A stretch of 64,000 nucleotides of DNA from Holothuria scabra. Its lineage: Eukaryota; Echinodermata; Holothuroidea; Aspidochirotida; Holothuriidae. Every line of letters begins with the position of its first letter. Position 1 is the stretch's first letter. This document shows positions 1 to 10,793 of this stretch, piece after piece. Where the stretch lies: contig CM074185.1 in NCBI GenBank assembly GCA_037179385.1, forward strand, positions 7,435,371 through 7,499,370. Direction: 5' to 3'. The translations under genes and the position numbers were made by a program. The notes beneath the pieces were generated by a model. It had not been told where the DNA came from. It made no database searches and saw only the letters and a list, made by a program, of their open reading frames with translations.

Positions 1-77
1 CGACTCGCTTTCTATCATGATTAAAAGATTAGTAAAAAGTAAGATATTCCCTAATAAATAATGAGACAACCTCTTTG

Positions 78-85
78 ATGCAAAT
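78..85. promoter_or_regulatory. Octamer motif ATGCAAAT (unit 1; repeated in units 2-14)
   Basis: An exact ATGCAAAT (reverse complement ATTTGCAT) occurs at unit position 78 in all full units and is deleted in unit 15. In animals the octamer binds Oct/POU factors and is typical of snRNA distal elements and histone promoters. Here it lies about 387 bp upstream of the TATATAA box, and about 360 bp upstream of the minus-strand U2-like segment of the preceding unit. An 8-mer can occur by chance; its position upstream of both candidates is the only reason to mark it. Confidence 0.4.
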
Positions 86-229
86 CAGCCAGACCTGAGA
101 CAAGATCCCAGAAAATGTTTCATTGATAAAATGAAATAAACCTCGACAGATGTATATAAAAATAAATTTTGAGTAAAGTTACAGTTACCTCAGTAGGTTT
201 AACTGTCCTCGTACGAACCAGAGAAATTG

Positions 230-254
230 TGACGTTCTAGTGACGTATCTGTCA
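230..254 (+). promoter_or_regulatory. Phased TGACGT half-sites (CRE/ATF-like)
   Basis: TGACGT occurs at 230-235 and 241-246 (11 bp apart, one helical turn), followed by an inverted half-site GTCA at 251-254. The arrangement is the same in every unit, including unit 15. CREB/ATF-family factors bind TGACG half-sites. The sites lie about 220 bp upstream of the TATA box. Function is inference. Confidence 0.35.
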
Positions 255-464
255 CATAAGCCTCCATTTAGAGCGAAAATGAGAAAAATAAAGAAGAAAC
301 ATCACTCGTAGAGGAAAATCTTGTCAAGAAACATGCAAAAATAATTAAAAACTTAATATACGAATATTTGATAAACGTAATTCTTTTATGCTAACACTAC
401 ATCTGGCTGAAAATTTTGCTTTGAAAATTCCACTCCAACGTGTGATAGATGCAGATGTTCAAGC

Positions 465-471
465 TATATAA
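465..471 (+). promoter_or_regulatory. TATA box TATATAA (unit 1; invariant in all 15 units)
   Basis: TATATAAGG sits at the AT-rich to GC-richer boundary and is unchanged in all fifteen copies (each unit start + 464, or 50576-50582 in unit 15). A start about 30 bp downstream would place transcription at the beginning of the conserved GC-richer stretch. No proximal sequence element was identified with confidence, so a Pol II and a Pol III (type 3) reading are both possible. Confidence 0.4.
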
Positions 472-494
472 GGCATCTTCTACTATAACCTGCG

Positions 495-756
495 TGGCAC
501 GCTGACGCCAAACCGGACGGTAGTGTTCACACATGGTCCTACTCTGATTGCACTGGGAGGCGAGTAGTGTTCCTCCCCAATGTATCGCCGGTCCTTGAGT
601 GGAGTCCCGAGGAAAGATTGCTGTCGTATGCAAAGCACGCTGAGCGTCACTGTATGCAGAAGGGTACTAGAGAGGCGCCTGAGTTGGTTCTCTGTTGTAG
701 TTGACAGGACACATAGCCGGCCAGAGACCTTGAACGCTTGGCTTCAATCTTTTGGG
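495..756 (+). ncRNA. Candidate non-coding transcript between TATA box and T-run (unit 1; one per unit)
   Basis: About 260 nt of comparatively GC-rich sequence lies between the TATATAA box and a T-run (757-765 here, T8-T22 in other units). TATA box, body and T-run resemble a Pol III type-3 gene. The body is nearly invariant across units apart from a few single-base changes. It does not match U1, U2, U4-U6, 7SK, 7SL, RNase P, MRP or U3 as I remember them. The plus-strand frame from ATG 580 would read into the variable T/GT repeat and ends at different lengths in different units, which argues against a protein. Boundaries are predicted from motif spacing only. The alternative is that it is an inert piece of satellite. 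Confidence 0.3.
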
Positions 757-778
757 TTTTGTTTTGTGTGTGTGTGTG
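757..778 (+). repeat. T-run plus GT microsatellite (unit 1; length varies in each unit)
   Basis: T4-G-T4 followed by about six GT repeats. The same position holds T9-C-T4 type tracts in most units, T22 in unit 10 and T17-(GT)12 in unit 12. It is the fastest-changing site in the otherwise conserved block. If the upstream transcript is real, the T-run would be its terminator. Confidence 0.85.
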
Positions 779-901
779 AGGCGCCACCTTGTAAAAGAAA
801 ATCGAAAAACCTAAATGAAGCACGATAAAGTACCTAACCCCCATTAATTTTTCCATTGACTTACACACAAAATCCAAAAAGAAAAGAGGGCCTCTAAAAG
901 G

Positions 902-922
902 CTTGTCAAAGTTTTCGACAAG
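902..922. other. Conserved small hairpin (unit 1, repeated in all units)
   Basis: CTTGTC and GACAAG form a perfect 6-bp inverted repeat with a 9-nt loop. Just upstream GCCT/AGGC (about 890-902) can form another short stem. Both are unchanged in all units. It does not fit the histone 3' stem-loop consensus. Confidence 0.4.
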
Positions 923-1788
923 TGCAAGCTACCAGTCATATGAAAGCTGACGAGTTGGCCATCCATGGCATTTTCAATTTTCCATATCATGACCGTGAAG
1001 ATATTTTTCTATTTTAGCTCAAAGTTCAATCACCCTTTTCCGGGCCTTGTTTTTCACTAAAAGCTTGGTATGCCTCCGCCGAATTCTAAAGCCCATAATT
1101 TCCACAAAAATGCTTCAATTAAGCTCATTTTTTCACCAGTGGTACTTCATTGAATATACTTTAATAAAAAGATTACAAAACACCCCATCATATTAGATAT
1201 CATATCAAAAAAGTGCTCTCTTTAGGAACCCTATCTGAGGGCGAACAAACGGGACCCATTAACACACCAGCTATACTGGGATATGCTCACAAAGGAGAAA
1301 AAAGACAAGAAAGCCCCCAGTTGGAAATGAAAACTTTTTAAAACAGACTTAACTGATGCTGCTTTGATTTCTCATTCCGAACAAATACCACCTTTATGGG
1401 TTAACGTGTAATGCATGCGCAGAGTAGCCTGGATAAAGGAAGGGTATGTGGGACAAGGGTGAGCTGGAGTCAATGATAAATAGGAAAGGATCGAGGGACC
1501 GTTAAATCGAGCAGCTGTTTAAGGTCGAAGGTGAATAGTTTTTCGAGTTCGTATGTAATATATCACCGTTCTCGGTTACTTTCTCAGATTGATTTATGTA
1601 TCTCTTTTTCTCGGCATCGCCTTACTCGACAAGCTCTCTTGATATTTCAGAGTGTTTATATACTTTCTCAATGTCCGTATTATATAATGTTCCTTTACTA
1701 TTTGTGTAACTTAACGTAAAAACTATTTCAAATATTATGAAACCCAATAAATGAATAGAAATGAAATCATGGATTAGCTAAAAGTGAT

Positions 1789-1818
1789 TCGACCCTCGAA
1801 TTTCGGACTTCGAGTCGA
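1789..1818. other. Imperfect palindrome in the variable region
   Basis: Left arm TCGACCCTCGAA and right arm TTCGAGTCGA pair except for bulges. In B-type units the right arm reads TTTGAGTCGA, which weakens the stem. The stem is therefore better kept in A-type copies and shows no sign of compensation. Confidence 0.4.
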
Positions 1819-1992
1819 TTATGTAGCCTGTAAAAAATAAGTTTTTATCTATGAAAAATTCGAAACAAAAGGCCAGATTTACCATTCTGGGCCTTGGACA
1901 GAAGTAAATTTGGGGCCCAGACTATAATTCTTTACCCGTGGAGTTATCGTGGAGAAAATAGCGTATTCGCCGGGATGGGCAAGTAGAAACCC

Positions 1993-2009
1993 GCCCCCCC
2001 CTCCCCCGG
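1993..2009. repeat. Poly-C rich tract, length-variable in each unit
   Basis: A C-rich run in the context CCCG..CCCC..CGGC occurs here in unit 1. B units carry it as CTCGTC(C)n with n from about 4 to 12 (for example around 37900, 41497 and 45075). Length differences change the frames of the short ORFs that cross it, so those ORFs are not conserved as proteins. Confidence 0.8.
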
Positions 2010-3189
2010 CTAAAGAAGGACTTCCAAAGAAATGATGAACTCAAACCAGCGGGGTGAAAAGAGGGCAAATTAGTAAAAGATTACGAAAAGGTAAAACGGA
2101 GATAAAGGGAAAGGTAGACGAAAGAAAGGAAACTATTTAGCTTAATATCAGAGAGACTGCTTGACTAGTTAACCCTTATTCGAGGAACTTATGAAAGTTA
2201 CATGTTATGCATTCAATTCCAATTAGTCAATGTTCGTCTGATTAACGCAGCAAAAGCTCTTCTCAGTTCCTTTTAACAATTCCTACATTTTCGCCCGTAA
2301 CATATATGTACCCATGACACCGCCTGTACAACACTGATGCCGTACTCCAGAGAATCAGTTATCGGACACTTTTCCAAATGAACTTAAGGTGTTAAACTAA
2401 TCTGATATCTCCGGGATTTGAAATTTGGGCAGGATCTGGACAATTGGGGCAAACCATGTTAGTATTAAGAAAAACAAATCAGATTTCTTTTAATTACGAA
2501 AATGCCCTCATCCAATCCATTCACACATTTGGCAGGAAAATTAGACAGAATCATAATGGGCAGGGCAAATATTTTAGGAAGGAAGAAGATTACAAAAATT
2601 TGCCTTATGTTAGGAAAACCAATGAAAAGACAATGTCAGCCCCAATCCAAATTTTTGCGTGCCGCACTTTGCCCAAAATAATAGATTATTCAAGCGAAAG
2701 TGAAAACCAAAATCTGCGACGTTTTTGATTGCCATATGACGGACAGACGGGGAGAGGGGTACATGTCATATATATGTCTTAATGCTTTAAAACATTTTTC
2801 CGAAAAGTGTTAGTACCGTAGTAGCCTATTTTGATCTATTAAGGTGTACCTTCTGTCAAATAATTCAAAAATATAACTTAAACAGCACGAAAAATGAATT
2901 CTTTCAGTCCAACTCCCATCTTCAAAGGACATTCTTGAGCCGACGTATAAATCGTTGACTTTTTTTTTTGAAGGGAAACTGTATTTACAATCACGGGCAT
3001 ATTTACACTATTTACAAAATTGAAATATGAAATCGAATAAAACAGAATAAAAATAAAATAAGTGAAAACATCATAACACAAACAAAATGTTGAAATTTAT
3101 TCACTTAAAGCAATTGAGTACATTGCGTAACAACAACTAGTGACAATTTTGTTGTGCGATTAACATTACCTGAAAGACCACACTTGGCC

Positions 3190-3308
3190 AATTCTTACCT
3201 CCCTAAGACCATTAAAAGATCATAGGTGTGTCATGTATGGCTCAATTGTAGACTGGAAGAATAGAAAAGATACTGCACATGTTCTCAGCCAAAGGGCCGA
3301 TCAGCTTT
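3190..3308 (-). ncRNA. U2 snRNA-like segment (pseudogene or derived RNA), one per full unit
   Basis: Read on the minus strand from 3308, the sequence aligns without gaps to U2 nucleotides 1-46 (human U2 recalled from memory) with about 35 matches. These include CGGCC-TTT-GGCT of stem I and AGTATCT next to the branch-point recognition site, where U2 GTAGTA reads GCAGTA. Stem I can still form: 9-24, 10-23, 11-22, 12-21, 13-20 and 14-19 pair around a CTTT loop, and the C10/A23 mismatch of U2 becomes C-G. The middle is diverged, but TAATGG and AGGGAGGTAAGAATTGG fall near the expected spacing of U2 AAATGG and AGGAGTTGGAATAGG. The Sm site ATTTTTGG is not recognisable. Equivalent copies are given in each unit entry. 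Most likely a decayed U2 gene or a U2-derived repeat, not a working U2. Confidence 0.5.
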
Positions 3309-3592
3309 TTCTAAATTCCCCCCGACCCTCTGGCAAAGGGCCGTTCGGCGAAACATAAGCTTTCGACCAAACTTTAAAATTTGCCTTCAATAAGCAAAGT
3401 TACGTGCGCCAGGAAACGAATTTTGTCCCAGAATTTGCAGGCCTGAACAAAATGACCTGATCTATTACACTAATAGGGATGATTATTTGAATTCTAGTTA
3501 TTTAAGTTGTAAATGGTTTGGTGTTCTCAGAATAACCCATCTAGAATTACATATCAACATTTATTAAACAAGTTGGTAACACCTTTTGAGAA

Positions 3593-6500
3593 CGACTCGC
3601 TTTCTATCATGATTAAAAGATTAGTAAAAAGTAAGATATTCCCTAATAAATAATGAGACAACCTCTTTGATGCAAATCAGCCAGACCTGAGACAAGATCC
3701 CAGAAAATGTTTCATTGATAAAATGAAATAAACCTCGACAGATGTATATAAAAATAAATTTTGAGTAAAGTTACAGTTACCTCAGTAGGTTTAACTGTCC
3801 TCGTACGAACCAGAGAAATTGTGACGTTCTAGTGACGTATCTGTCACATAAGCCTCCATTTAGAGCGAAAATGAGAAAAATAAAGAAGAAACATCACTCG
3901 TAGAGGAAAATCTTGTCAAGAAACATGCAAAAATAATTAAAAACTTAATATACGAATATTTGATAAACGTAATTCTTTTATGCTAACACTACATCTGGCT
4001 GAAAATTTTGCTTTGAAAATTCCACTCCAACGTGTGATAGATGCAGATGTTCAAGCTATATAAGGCATCTTCTACTATAACCTGCGTGGCACGCTGACGC
4101 CAAACCGGACGGTAGTGTTCACACATGGTCCTACTCTGATTGCACTGGGAGGCGAGTAGTGTTCCTCCCCAATGTATCGCCGGTCCTTGAGGGGAGTCCC
4201 GAGGAAAGATTGCTGTCGTATGCAAAGCACGCTGAGCGTCACTGTATGCAGAAGGGTACTAGAGAGGCGCCTGAGTTGGTTCTCTGTTGTAGTTGACAGG
4301 ACACATAGCCGGCCAGAGACCTTGAACGCTTGGCTTCAATCTTTTGGGTTTTTTTTTTCTTTTGTGTGTGTGTGTGAGGCGCCACCTTGTAAAAGAAAAT
4401 CGAAAAACCTAAATGAAGCACGATAAAGTACCTAACCCCCATTAATTTTTCCATTGACTTACACACAAAATCCAAAAAGAAAAGAGGGCCTCTAAAAGGC
4501 TTGTCAAAGTTTTCGACAAGTGCAAGCTACCAGTCATATGAAAGCTGACGAGTTGGCCATCCATGGCATTTTCAATTTTCCATATCATGACCGTGAAGAT
4601 ATTTTTCTATTTTAGCTCAAAGTTCAATCACCCTTTTCCGGGCCTTGTTTTTCACTAAAAGCTTGGTATGCCTCCGCCGAATTCTAAAGCCCATAATTTC
4701 CACAAAAATGCTTCAATTAAGCTCATTTTTTCACCAGTGGTACTTCATTGAATATACTTTAATAAAAAGATTACAAAACACCCCATCATATTAGATATCA
4801 TATCAAAAAAGTGCTCTCTTTAGGAACCCTATCTGAGGGCGAACAAACGGGACCCATTAACACACCAGCTATACTGGGATATGCTCACAAAGGAGAAAAA
4901 AGACAAGAAAGCCCCCAGTTGGAAATGAAAACTTTTTTAAAACAGACTAAACTGATGCTGCTTTGATTTCTCATTCCGAACAAATACCACCTTTATGGGT
5001 TAACGTGTAATGCATGCGCAGAGTAGCCTGGATAAAGGAAGGGTATGTGGGACAAGGGTGAGCTGGAGTCAATGATAAATAGGAAAGGATCGAGGGACCG
5101 TTAAATCGAGCAGCTGTTTAAGGTCGAAGGTGAATAGTTTTTCGAGTTCGTATGTAATATATCACCGTTCTCGGTTACTTTCTCAGATTGATTTATGTAT
5201 CTCTTTTTCTCGGCATCGCCTTACTCGACAAGCTCTCTTGATATTTCAGAGTGTTTATATACTTTCTCAATGTCCGTATTATATAATGTTCCTTTACTAT
5301 TTGTGTAACTTAACGTAAAAACTATTTCAAATATTATGAAACCCAATAAATGAATAGAAATGAAATCATGGATTAGCTAAAAGTGATTCGACCCTCGAAT
5401 TTCGGACTTCGAGTCGATTATGTAGCCTGTAAAAAATAAGTTTTTATCTATGAAAAATTCGAAACAAAAGGCCAGATTTACCATTCTGGGCCTTGGACAG
5501 AAGTAAATTTGGGGCCCAGACTATAATTCTTTACCCGTGGAGTTATCGTGGAGAAAATAGCGTATTCGCCGGGATGGGCAAGTAGAAACCCGCCCCCCCC
5601 TCCCCCGGCTAAAGAAGGACTTCCAAAGAAATGATGAACTCAAACCAGCGGGGTGAAAAGAGGGCAAATTAGTAAAAGATTACGAAAAGGTAAAACGGAG
5701 ATAAAGGGAAAGGTAGACGAAAGAAAGGAAACTATTTAGCTTAATATCAGAGAGACTGCTTGACTAGTTAACCCTTATTCGAGGAACTTATGAAAGTTAC
5801 ATGTTATGCATTCAATTCCAATTAGTCAATGTTCGTCTGATTAACGCAGCAAAAGCTCTTCTCAGTTCCTTTTAACAATTCCTACATTTTCGCCCGTAAC
5901 ATATATGTACCCATGACACCGCCTGTACAACACTGATGCCGTACTCCAGAGAATCAGTTATCGGACACTTTTCCAAATGAACTTAAGGTGTTAAACTAAT
6001 CTGATATCTCCGGGATTTGAAATTTGGGCAGGATCTGGACAATTGGGGCAAACCATGTTAGTATTAAGAAAAACAAATCAGATTTCTTTTAATTACGAAA
6101 ATGCCCTCATCCAATCCATTCACACATTTGGCAGGAAAATTAGACAGAATCATAATGGGCAGGGCAAATATTTTAGGAAGGAAGAAGATTACAAAAATTT
6201 GCCTTATGTTAGGAAAACCAATGAAAAGACAATGTCAGCCCCAATCCAAATTTTTGCGTGCCGCACTTTGCCCAAAATAATAGATTATTCAAGCGAAAGT
6301 GAAAACCAAAATCTGCGACGTTTTTGATTGCCATATGACGGACAGACGGGGAGAGGGGTACATGTCATATATATGTCTTAATGCTTTAAAACATTTTTCC
6401 GAAAAGTGTTAGTACCGTAGTAGCCTATTTTGATCTATTAAGGTGTACCTTCTGTCAAATAATTCAAAAATATAACTTAAACAGCACGAAAAATGAATTC

Positions 6501-7191
6501 TTTCAGTCCAACTCCCATCTTCAAAGGACATTCTTGAGCCGACGTATAAATCGTTGACTTTTTTTTTTGAAGGGAAACTGTATTTACAATCACGGGCATA
6601 TTTACACTATTTACAAAATTGAAATATGAAATCGAATAAAACAGAATAAAAATAAAATAAGTGAAAACATCATAACACAAACAAAATGTTGAAATTTATT
6701 CACTTAAAGCAATTGAGTACATTGCGTAACAACAACTAGTGACAATTTTGTTGTGCGATTAACATTACCTGAAAGACCACACTTGGCCAATTCTTACCTC
6801 CCTAAGACCATTAAAAGATCATAGGTGTGTCATGTATGGCTCAATTGTAGACTGGAAGAATAGAAAAGATACTGCACATGTTCTCAGCCAAAGGGCCGAT
6901 CAGCTTTTTCTAAATTCCCCCCGACCCTCTGGCAAAGGGCCGTTCGGCGAAACATAAGCTTTCGACCAAGCTTTAAAATTTGCCTTCAATAAGCAAAGTT
7001 ACGTGCGCCAGGAAACGAATTTTGTCCCAGAATTTGCAGGCCTGAACAAAATGACCTGATCTATTACACTAATAGGGATGATTATTTGAATTCTAGTTAT
7101 TTAAGTTGTAAATGGTTTGGTGTTCTCAGAATAACCCATCTAGAATTACATATCAACATTTATTAAACAAGTTGGTAACACCTTTTGAGAA
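3593..7191 (+). repeat. Array unit 2 (subgroup A)
   Basis: 3599 bp, nearly identical to unit 1 over its whole length, so the pair is a recent local duplicate. TATA 4057-4063; U2-like segment 6789-6907 (minus strand). The T-run is T10-C-T4 before the GT repeat. Confidence 0.95.
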
Positions 7192-10100
7192 CGACTCGCT
7201 TTCTATCATGATTAAAAGATTAGTAAAAAGTAAGATATTCCCTAATAAATAATGAGACAACCTCTTTGATGCAAATCAGCCAGACCTGAGACAAGATCCC
7301 AGAAAATGTTTCATTGATAAAATGAAATAAACCTCGACAGATGTATATAAAAATAAATTTTGAGTAAAGTTACAGTTACCTCAGTAGGTTTAACTGTCCT
7401 CGTACGAACCAGAGAAATTGTGACGTTCTAGTGACGTATCTGTCACATAAGCCTCCATTTAGAGCGAAAATGAGAAAAATAAAGAAGAAACATCACTCGT
7501 AGAGGAAAATCTTGTCAAGAAACATGCAAAAATAATTAAAAACTTAATATACGAATATTTGATAAACGTAATTCTTTTATGCTAACACTACATCTGGCTG
7601 AAAATTTTGCTTTGAAAATTCCACTCCAACGTGTGATAGATGCAGATGTTCAAGCTATATAAGGCATCTTCTACTATAACCTGCGTGGCACGCTGACGCC
7701 AAACCGGACGGTAGTGTTCACACATGGTCCTACTCTGATTGCACTGGGAGGCGAGTAGTGTTCCTCCCCAATGTATCGCCGGTCCTTGAGGGGAGTCCCG
7801 AGGAAAGATTGCTGTCGTATGCAAAGCACGCTGAGCGTCACTGTATGCAGAAGGGTACTAGAGAGGCGCCTGAGTTGGTTCTCTGTTGTAGTTGACAGGA
7901 TACATAGCCGGCCAGAGACCTTGAACGCTTGGCTTCAATCTTTTGGGTTTTTTTTTTTCTTTTTTTTGTGTGTGTGAGGCGCCACCTTTTAAAAGAAAAT
8001 CGAAAAACCTAAATGAAGCACGATAAAGTACCTAACCCCCATTAATTTTTCCATTGACTTACACACAAAATCCAAAAAGAAAAGAGGGCCTCTAAAAGGC
8101 TTGTCAAAGTTTTCGACAAGTGCAAGCTACCAGTCATATGAAAGCTGACGAGTTGGCCATCCATGGCATTTTCAATTTTCCATATCATGACCGTGAAGAT
8201 ATTTTTCTATTTTAGCTCAAAGTTCAATCACCCTTTTCCGGGCCTTGTTTTTCACTAAAAGCTTGGTATGCCTCCGCCGAATTCTAAAGCCCATAATTTC
8301 CACAAAAATGCTTCAATTAAGCTCATTTTTTCACCAGTGGTACTTCATTGAATATACTTTAATAAAAAGATTACAAAACACCCCATCATATTAGATATCA
8401 TATCAAAAAGTGCTCTCTTTAGGAACCCTATCTGAGGGCGAACAAACGGGACCCATTAACACACCAGCTATACTGGGATATGCTCACAAAGGAGAAAAAG
8501 ACAAGAAAGCCCCCAGTTGGAAATGAAAACTTTTTCAAACAGACTAAACTGATGCTGCTTTGATTTCTCATTCCGAACAAATACCACCTTTATGGGTTAA
8601 TGTGTAATGCATGCGCAGAGTAGCCTGGGTAAAGGAATGGTATGTGGGACGAGGGTGAGCTGGAGTCAATGATAATTAGGGAGGGATCGAGGACCCGTAA
8701 AATCATCGAGCAGCTGTTTAAGGTCGAAGGTGAATAGTTTTTCGTGTTCGTATGTAATATCACCGTTCTCGGTTACTTTATCAACTTGATTTATGTATCT
8801 CTATTTCTCGGCATCACCTTACTCGACAAGCTCTCTTGATATTTCAGAGTGTTTTTATACTTTCTCACTGTCTTTGTATTATATAATGTTCCTTTACTAC
8901 TTGTGTAACTTACTGTAAAAACTATTTCAAATATTGTGAAACCCAATAAATGAAAAGAAATGCAATCATGGATTAGCTAAAAGTTGATTCGACCCTCGAA
9001 TTTCGGACTTTGAGTCGATTACGTAGCCTGTTAATCAGAAGTTATTAGGCTATCTATGAAATCCGAAAAACAAGGCCAGATTTATCATTCTGGGCCTTGG
9101 ACGGAAGTAAATTTGGGGCCCACACTATAACTCTTTTCCCGTGGTGTTATCGTGGAGAAAATAGCGTATTTGCCGGGATGGACAAGTGGAAACTCGTCCC
9201 CACACCTCACCCGGCCAAAGAAGAGCTTCCAAAGAGATGATGAACTCAAACCAGCGGGTTGAAAAGAGGACAAATTAAGAGAAGGTGAAACGGAGATTAA
9301 GTGAAAGGAAGACGAAAGAAAGGAAACTATTTAGCTTAATATCGGAGAAGCCGCTTGACTAGTTTATCCGTATTCGAGGAACTTATTAAAGTTACGTGTA
9401 ATGCATTAAATTCCAATCAATCAATGTTCGTCTGATTAACGCAGCAAAAAGTTCTTTTCAGTTCCTTTTAGCAATTCCTACATTTTCACCCGTAACATAA
9501 TGTACCCATGACACCGCCTGTACAACACTGATGCCGTACTCCAGAGAATCAGTTATCGGACACTTTTCCAAATGAACTTAAGGTGTTTAACTAAGCTGAT
9601 ATCTTCGGGATTTGAAATTTGGGCAGGATCTGGACAATTCGGGCAAACCATGTTACTTTTAAGACAAAAAACAAATAAGATTTCTTTTAATTACGAAAAA
9701 GCTCTCATCCAATCCATTCACACATTTGGCAGGAAAATTAGACAGAGTCATAGTCGGCATGGCAAACTTTTTAGGAAGGAAGAAGATTACAAAAATTTGC
9801 TTTATGGTAGGGAAACCTATGAAAAGACAATGTAAGCCCCAGTCCATATTTTTGCGTGCCGCACTTTGCCCGAAATAATAGATTATTCAAGAGAGAGTGA
9901 AAAATAAAAATCCGCGACGTTTTTGATTGCCATATGACGGGGCAGACGGGGAGAGGGATACATGTCATATATATGTCTTTATGCTTTAAAACATTTGTCC
10001 GAAAAGTGGTAGTACTGTAGTAGCCTATTTTGATCTATTTAAGTGTACCTCCAGTCGAATAATTCAAAAATATAATTTTAAAAGCACGAAAAATAAAATC

Positions 10101-10793
10101 TTTCAGTCCAACTCCCATCTTCAAAGGACATTCTTGAGCCGAGATATAAAACGTTGACCTGTTTTTTTAAGGGAAACTGTATTTACAATCACGAGTATAT
10201 TTACACTATTTACAAATTAAATTGAAATATGAAATCGAATAAAATAGAATAAAAATGAAATAAGTGAAAACATCATAACACAAAACAAAATGTTGAAATT
10301 TATTCACTTAAAACAATTGAGTACATTGCGTAACAACAACTAGTGACAATTTTGTTGTGCGATTAACATTACCTGAAGGACCACACTTGACCAATTCTCA
10401 CCGCCCTCAGACCATTAAAAGATCATTGGTGTGTCATGTATGGCTCAATTCTAGATTGGAAGAATAGAAAAGATATTGCACATGTTTTCAGCCAAAGGGC
10501 CGATCAGCTTTTTCTAAAGTCCCCGACCCTCTGGCAAAGGGCCGTTCGGCGAAACATAAGCTTTCGACCAAACTTTAAAATTTGCCTTCAATAAGCAAAG
10601 TTACGTGCGCCAGGAAACGAATTTTGTCCCAGAATTTGCAGGCCTGAACAAAATGACCTGATCTATTACACTAATAGGGATGATTACTTGAATTATATTT
10701 ATTTAAGTTGTAAATGGTTTGGTGTTCTCAGAATAACCCATCTAGAATTACATATCAACATTTATTAAACAAGTTGGTAACACCTTTTGAGAA
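7192..10793 (+). repeat. Array unit 3 (transitional A to B)
   Basis: 3602 bp. TATA 7656-7662; U2-like segment 10393-10511 (minus strand). The first 1.4 kb and some diagnostic sites up to about 8630 match subgroup A. The rest of the variable region is B-type but still has the 22-bp segment deleted in units 5-14, so it resembles an ancestral B copy. Confidence 0.94.

Larger units (their letters stand above)
1..3592 (+). repeat. Array unit 1 (subgroup A)
   Basis: 3592 bp. Landmarks: octamer 78-85, TATA 465-471, short interrupted T-run 757-765 followed by a GT microsatellite, and U2-like segment 3190-3308 on the minus strand. It carries the A-type variable region (about 1280-3290) and keeps the 22-bp segment ACATTGCG...CTAGT near 3120 that units 5-14 lack. 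It differs from unit 2 by very few changes, including a private G>T in the GC-rich block at about 600 and a private T-run structure. Confidence 0.95.

Noticed and set aside
397..633. 78-codon minus-strand frame repeated in all units
   Set aside because: It opens at TTG rather than ATG, shows no family resemblance, and its few differences between units are mostly amino-acid changing. Its persistence follows from the conservation of the DNA.
580..828. Plus-strand frame from ATG 580, repeated in all units at 66-94 codons
   Set aside because: It runs into the length-variable T/GT tract, so its C-terminus differs in almost every unit. This is not expected of a protein under selection.
1746..1751. 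AATAAA as a polyadenylation signal of a gene in the unit
   Set aside because: AATAAA is frequent by chance in this AT-rich DNA, and no coding region precedes it.
9572..9835. 87-codon frame beginning MNLRCL in B-type units, with overlapping minus-strand frames
   Set aside because: Absent in A-type units, where the frame is shifted. Overlapping open frames on both strands in the same place point to chance in AT-rich DNA.
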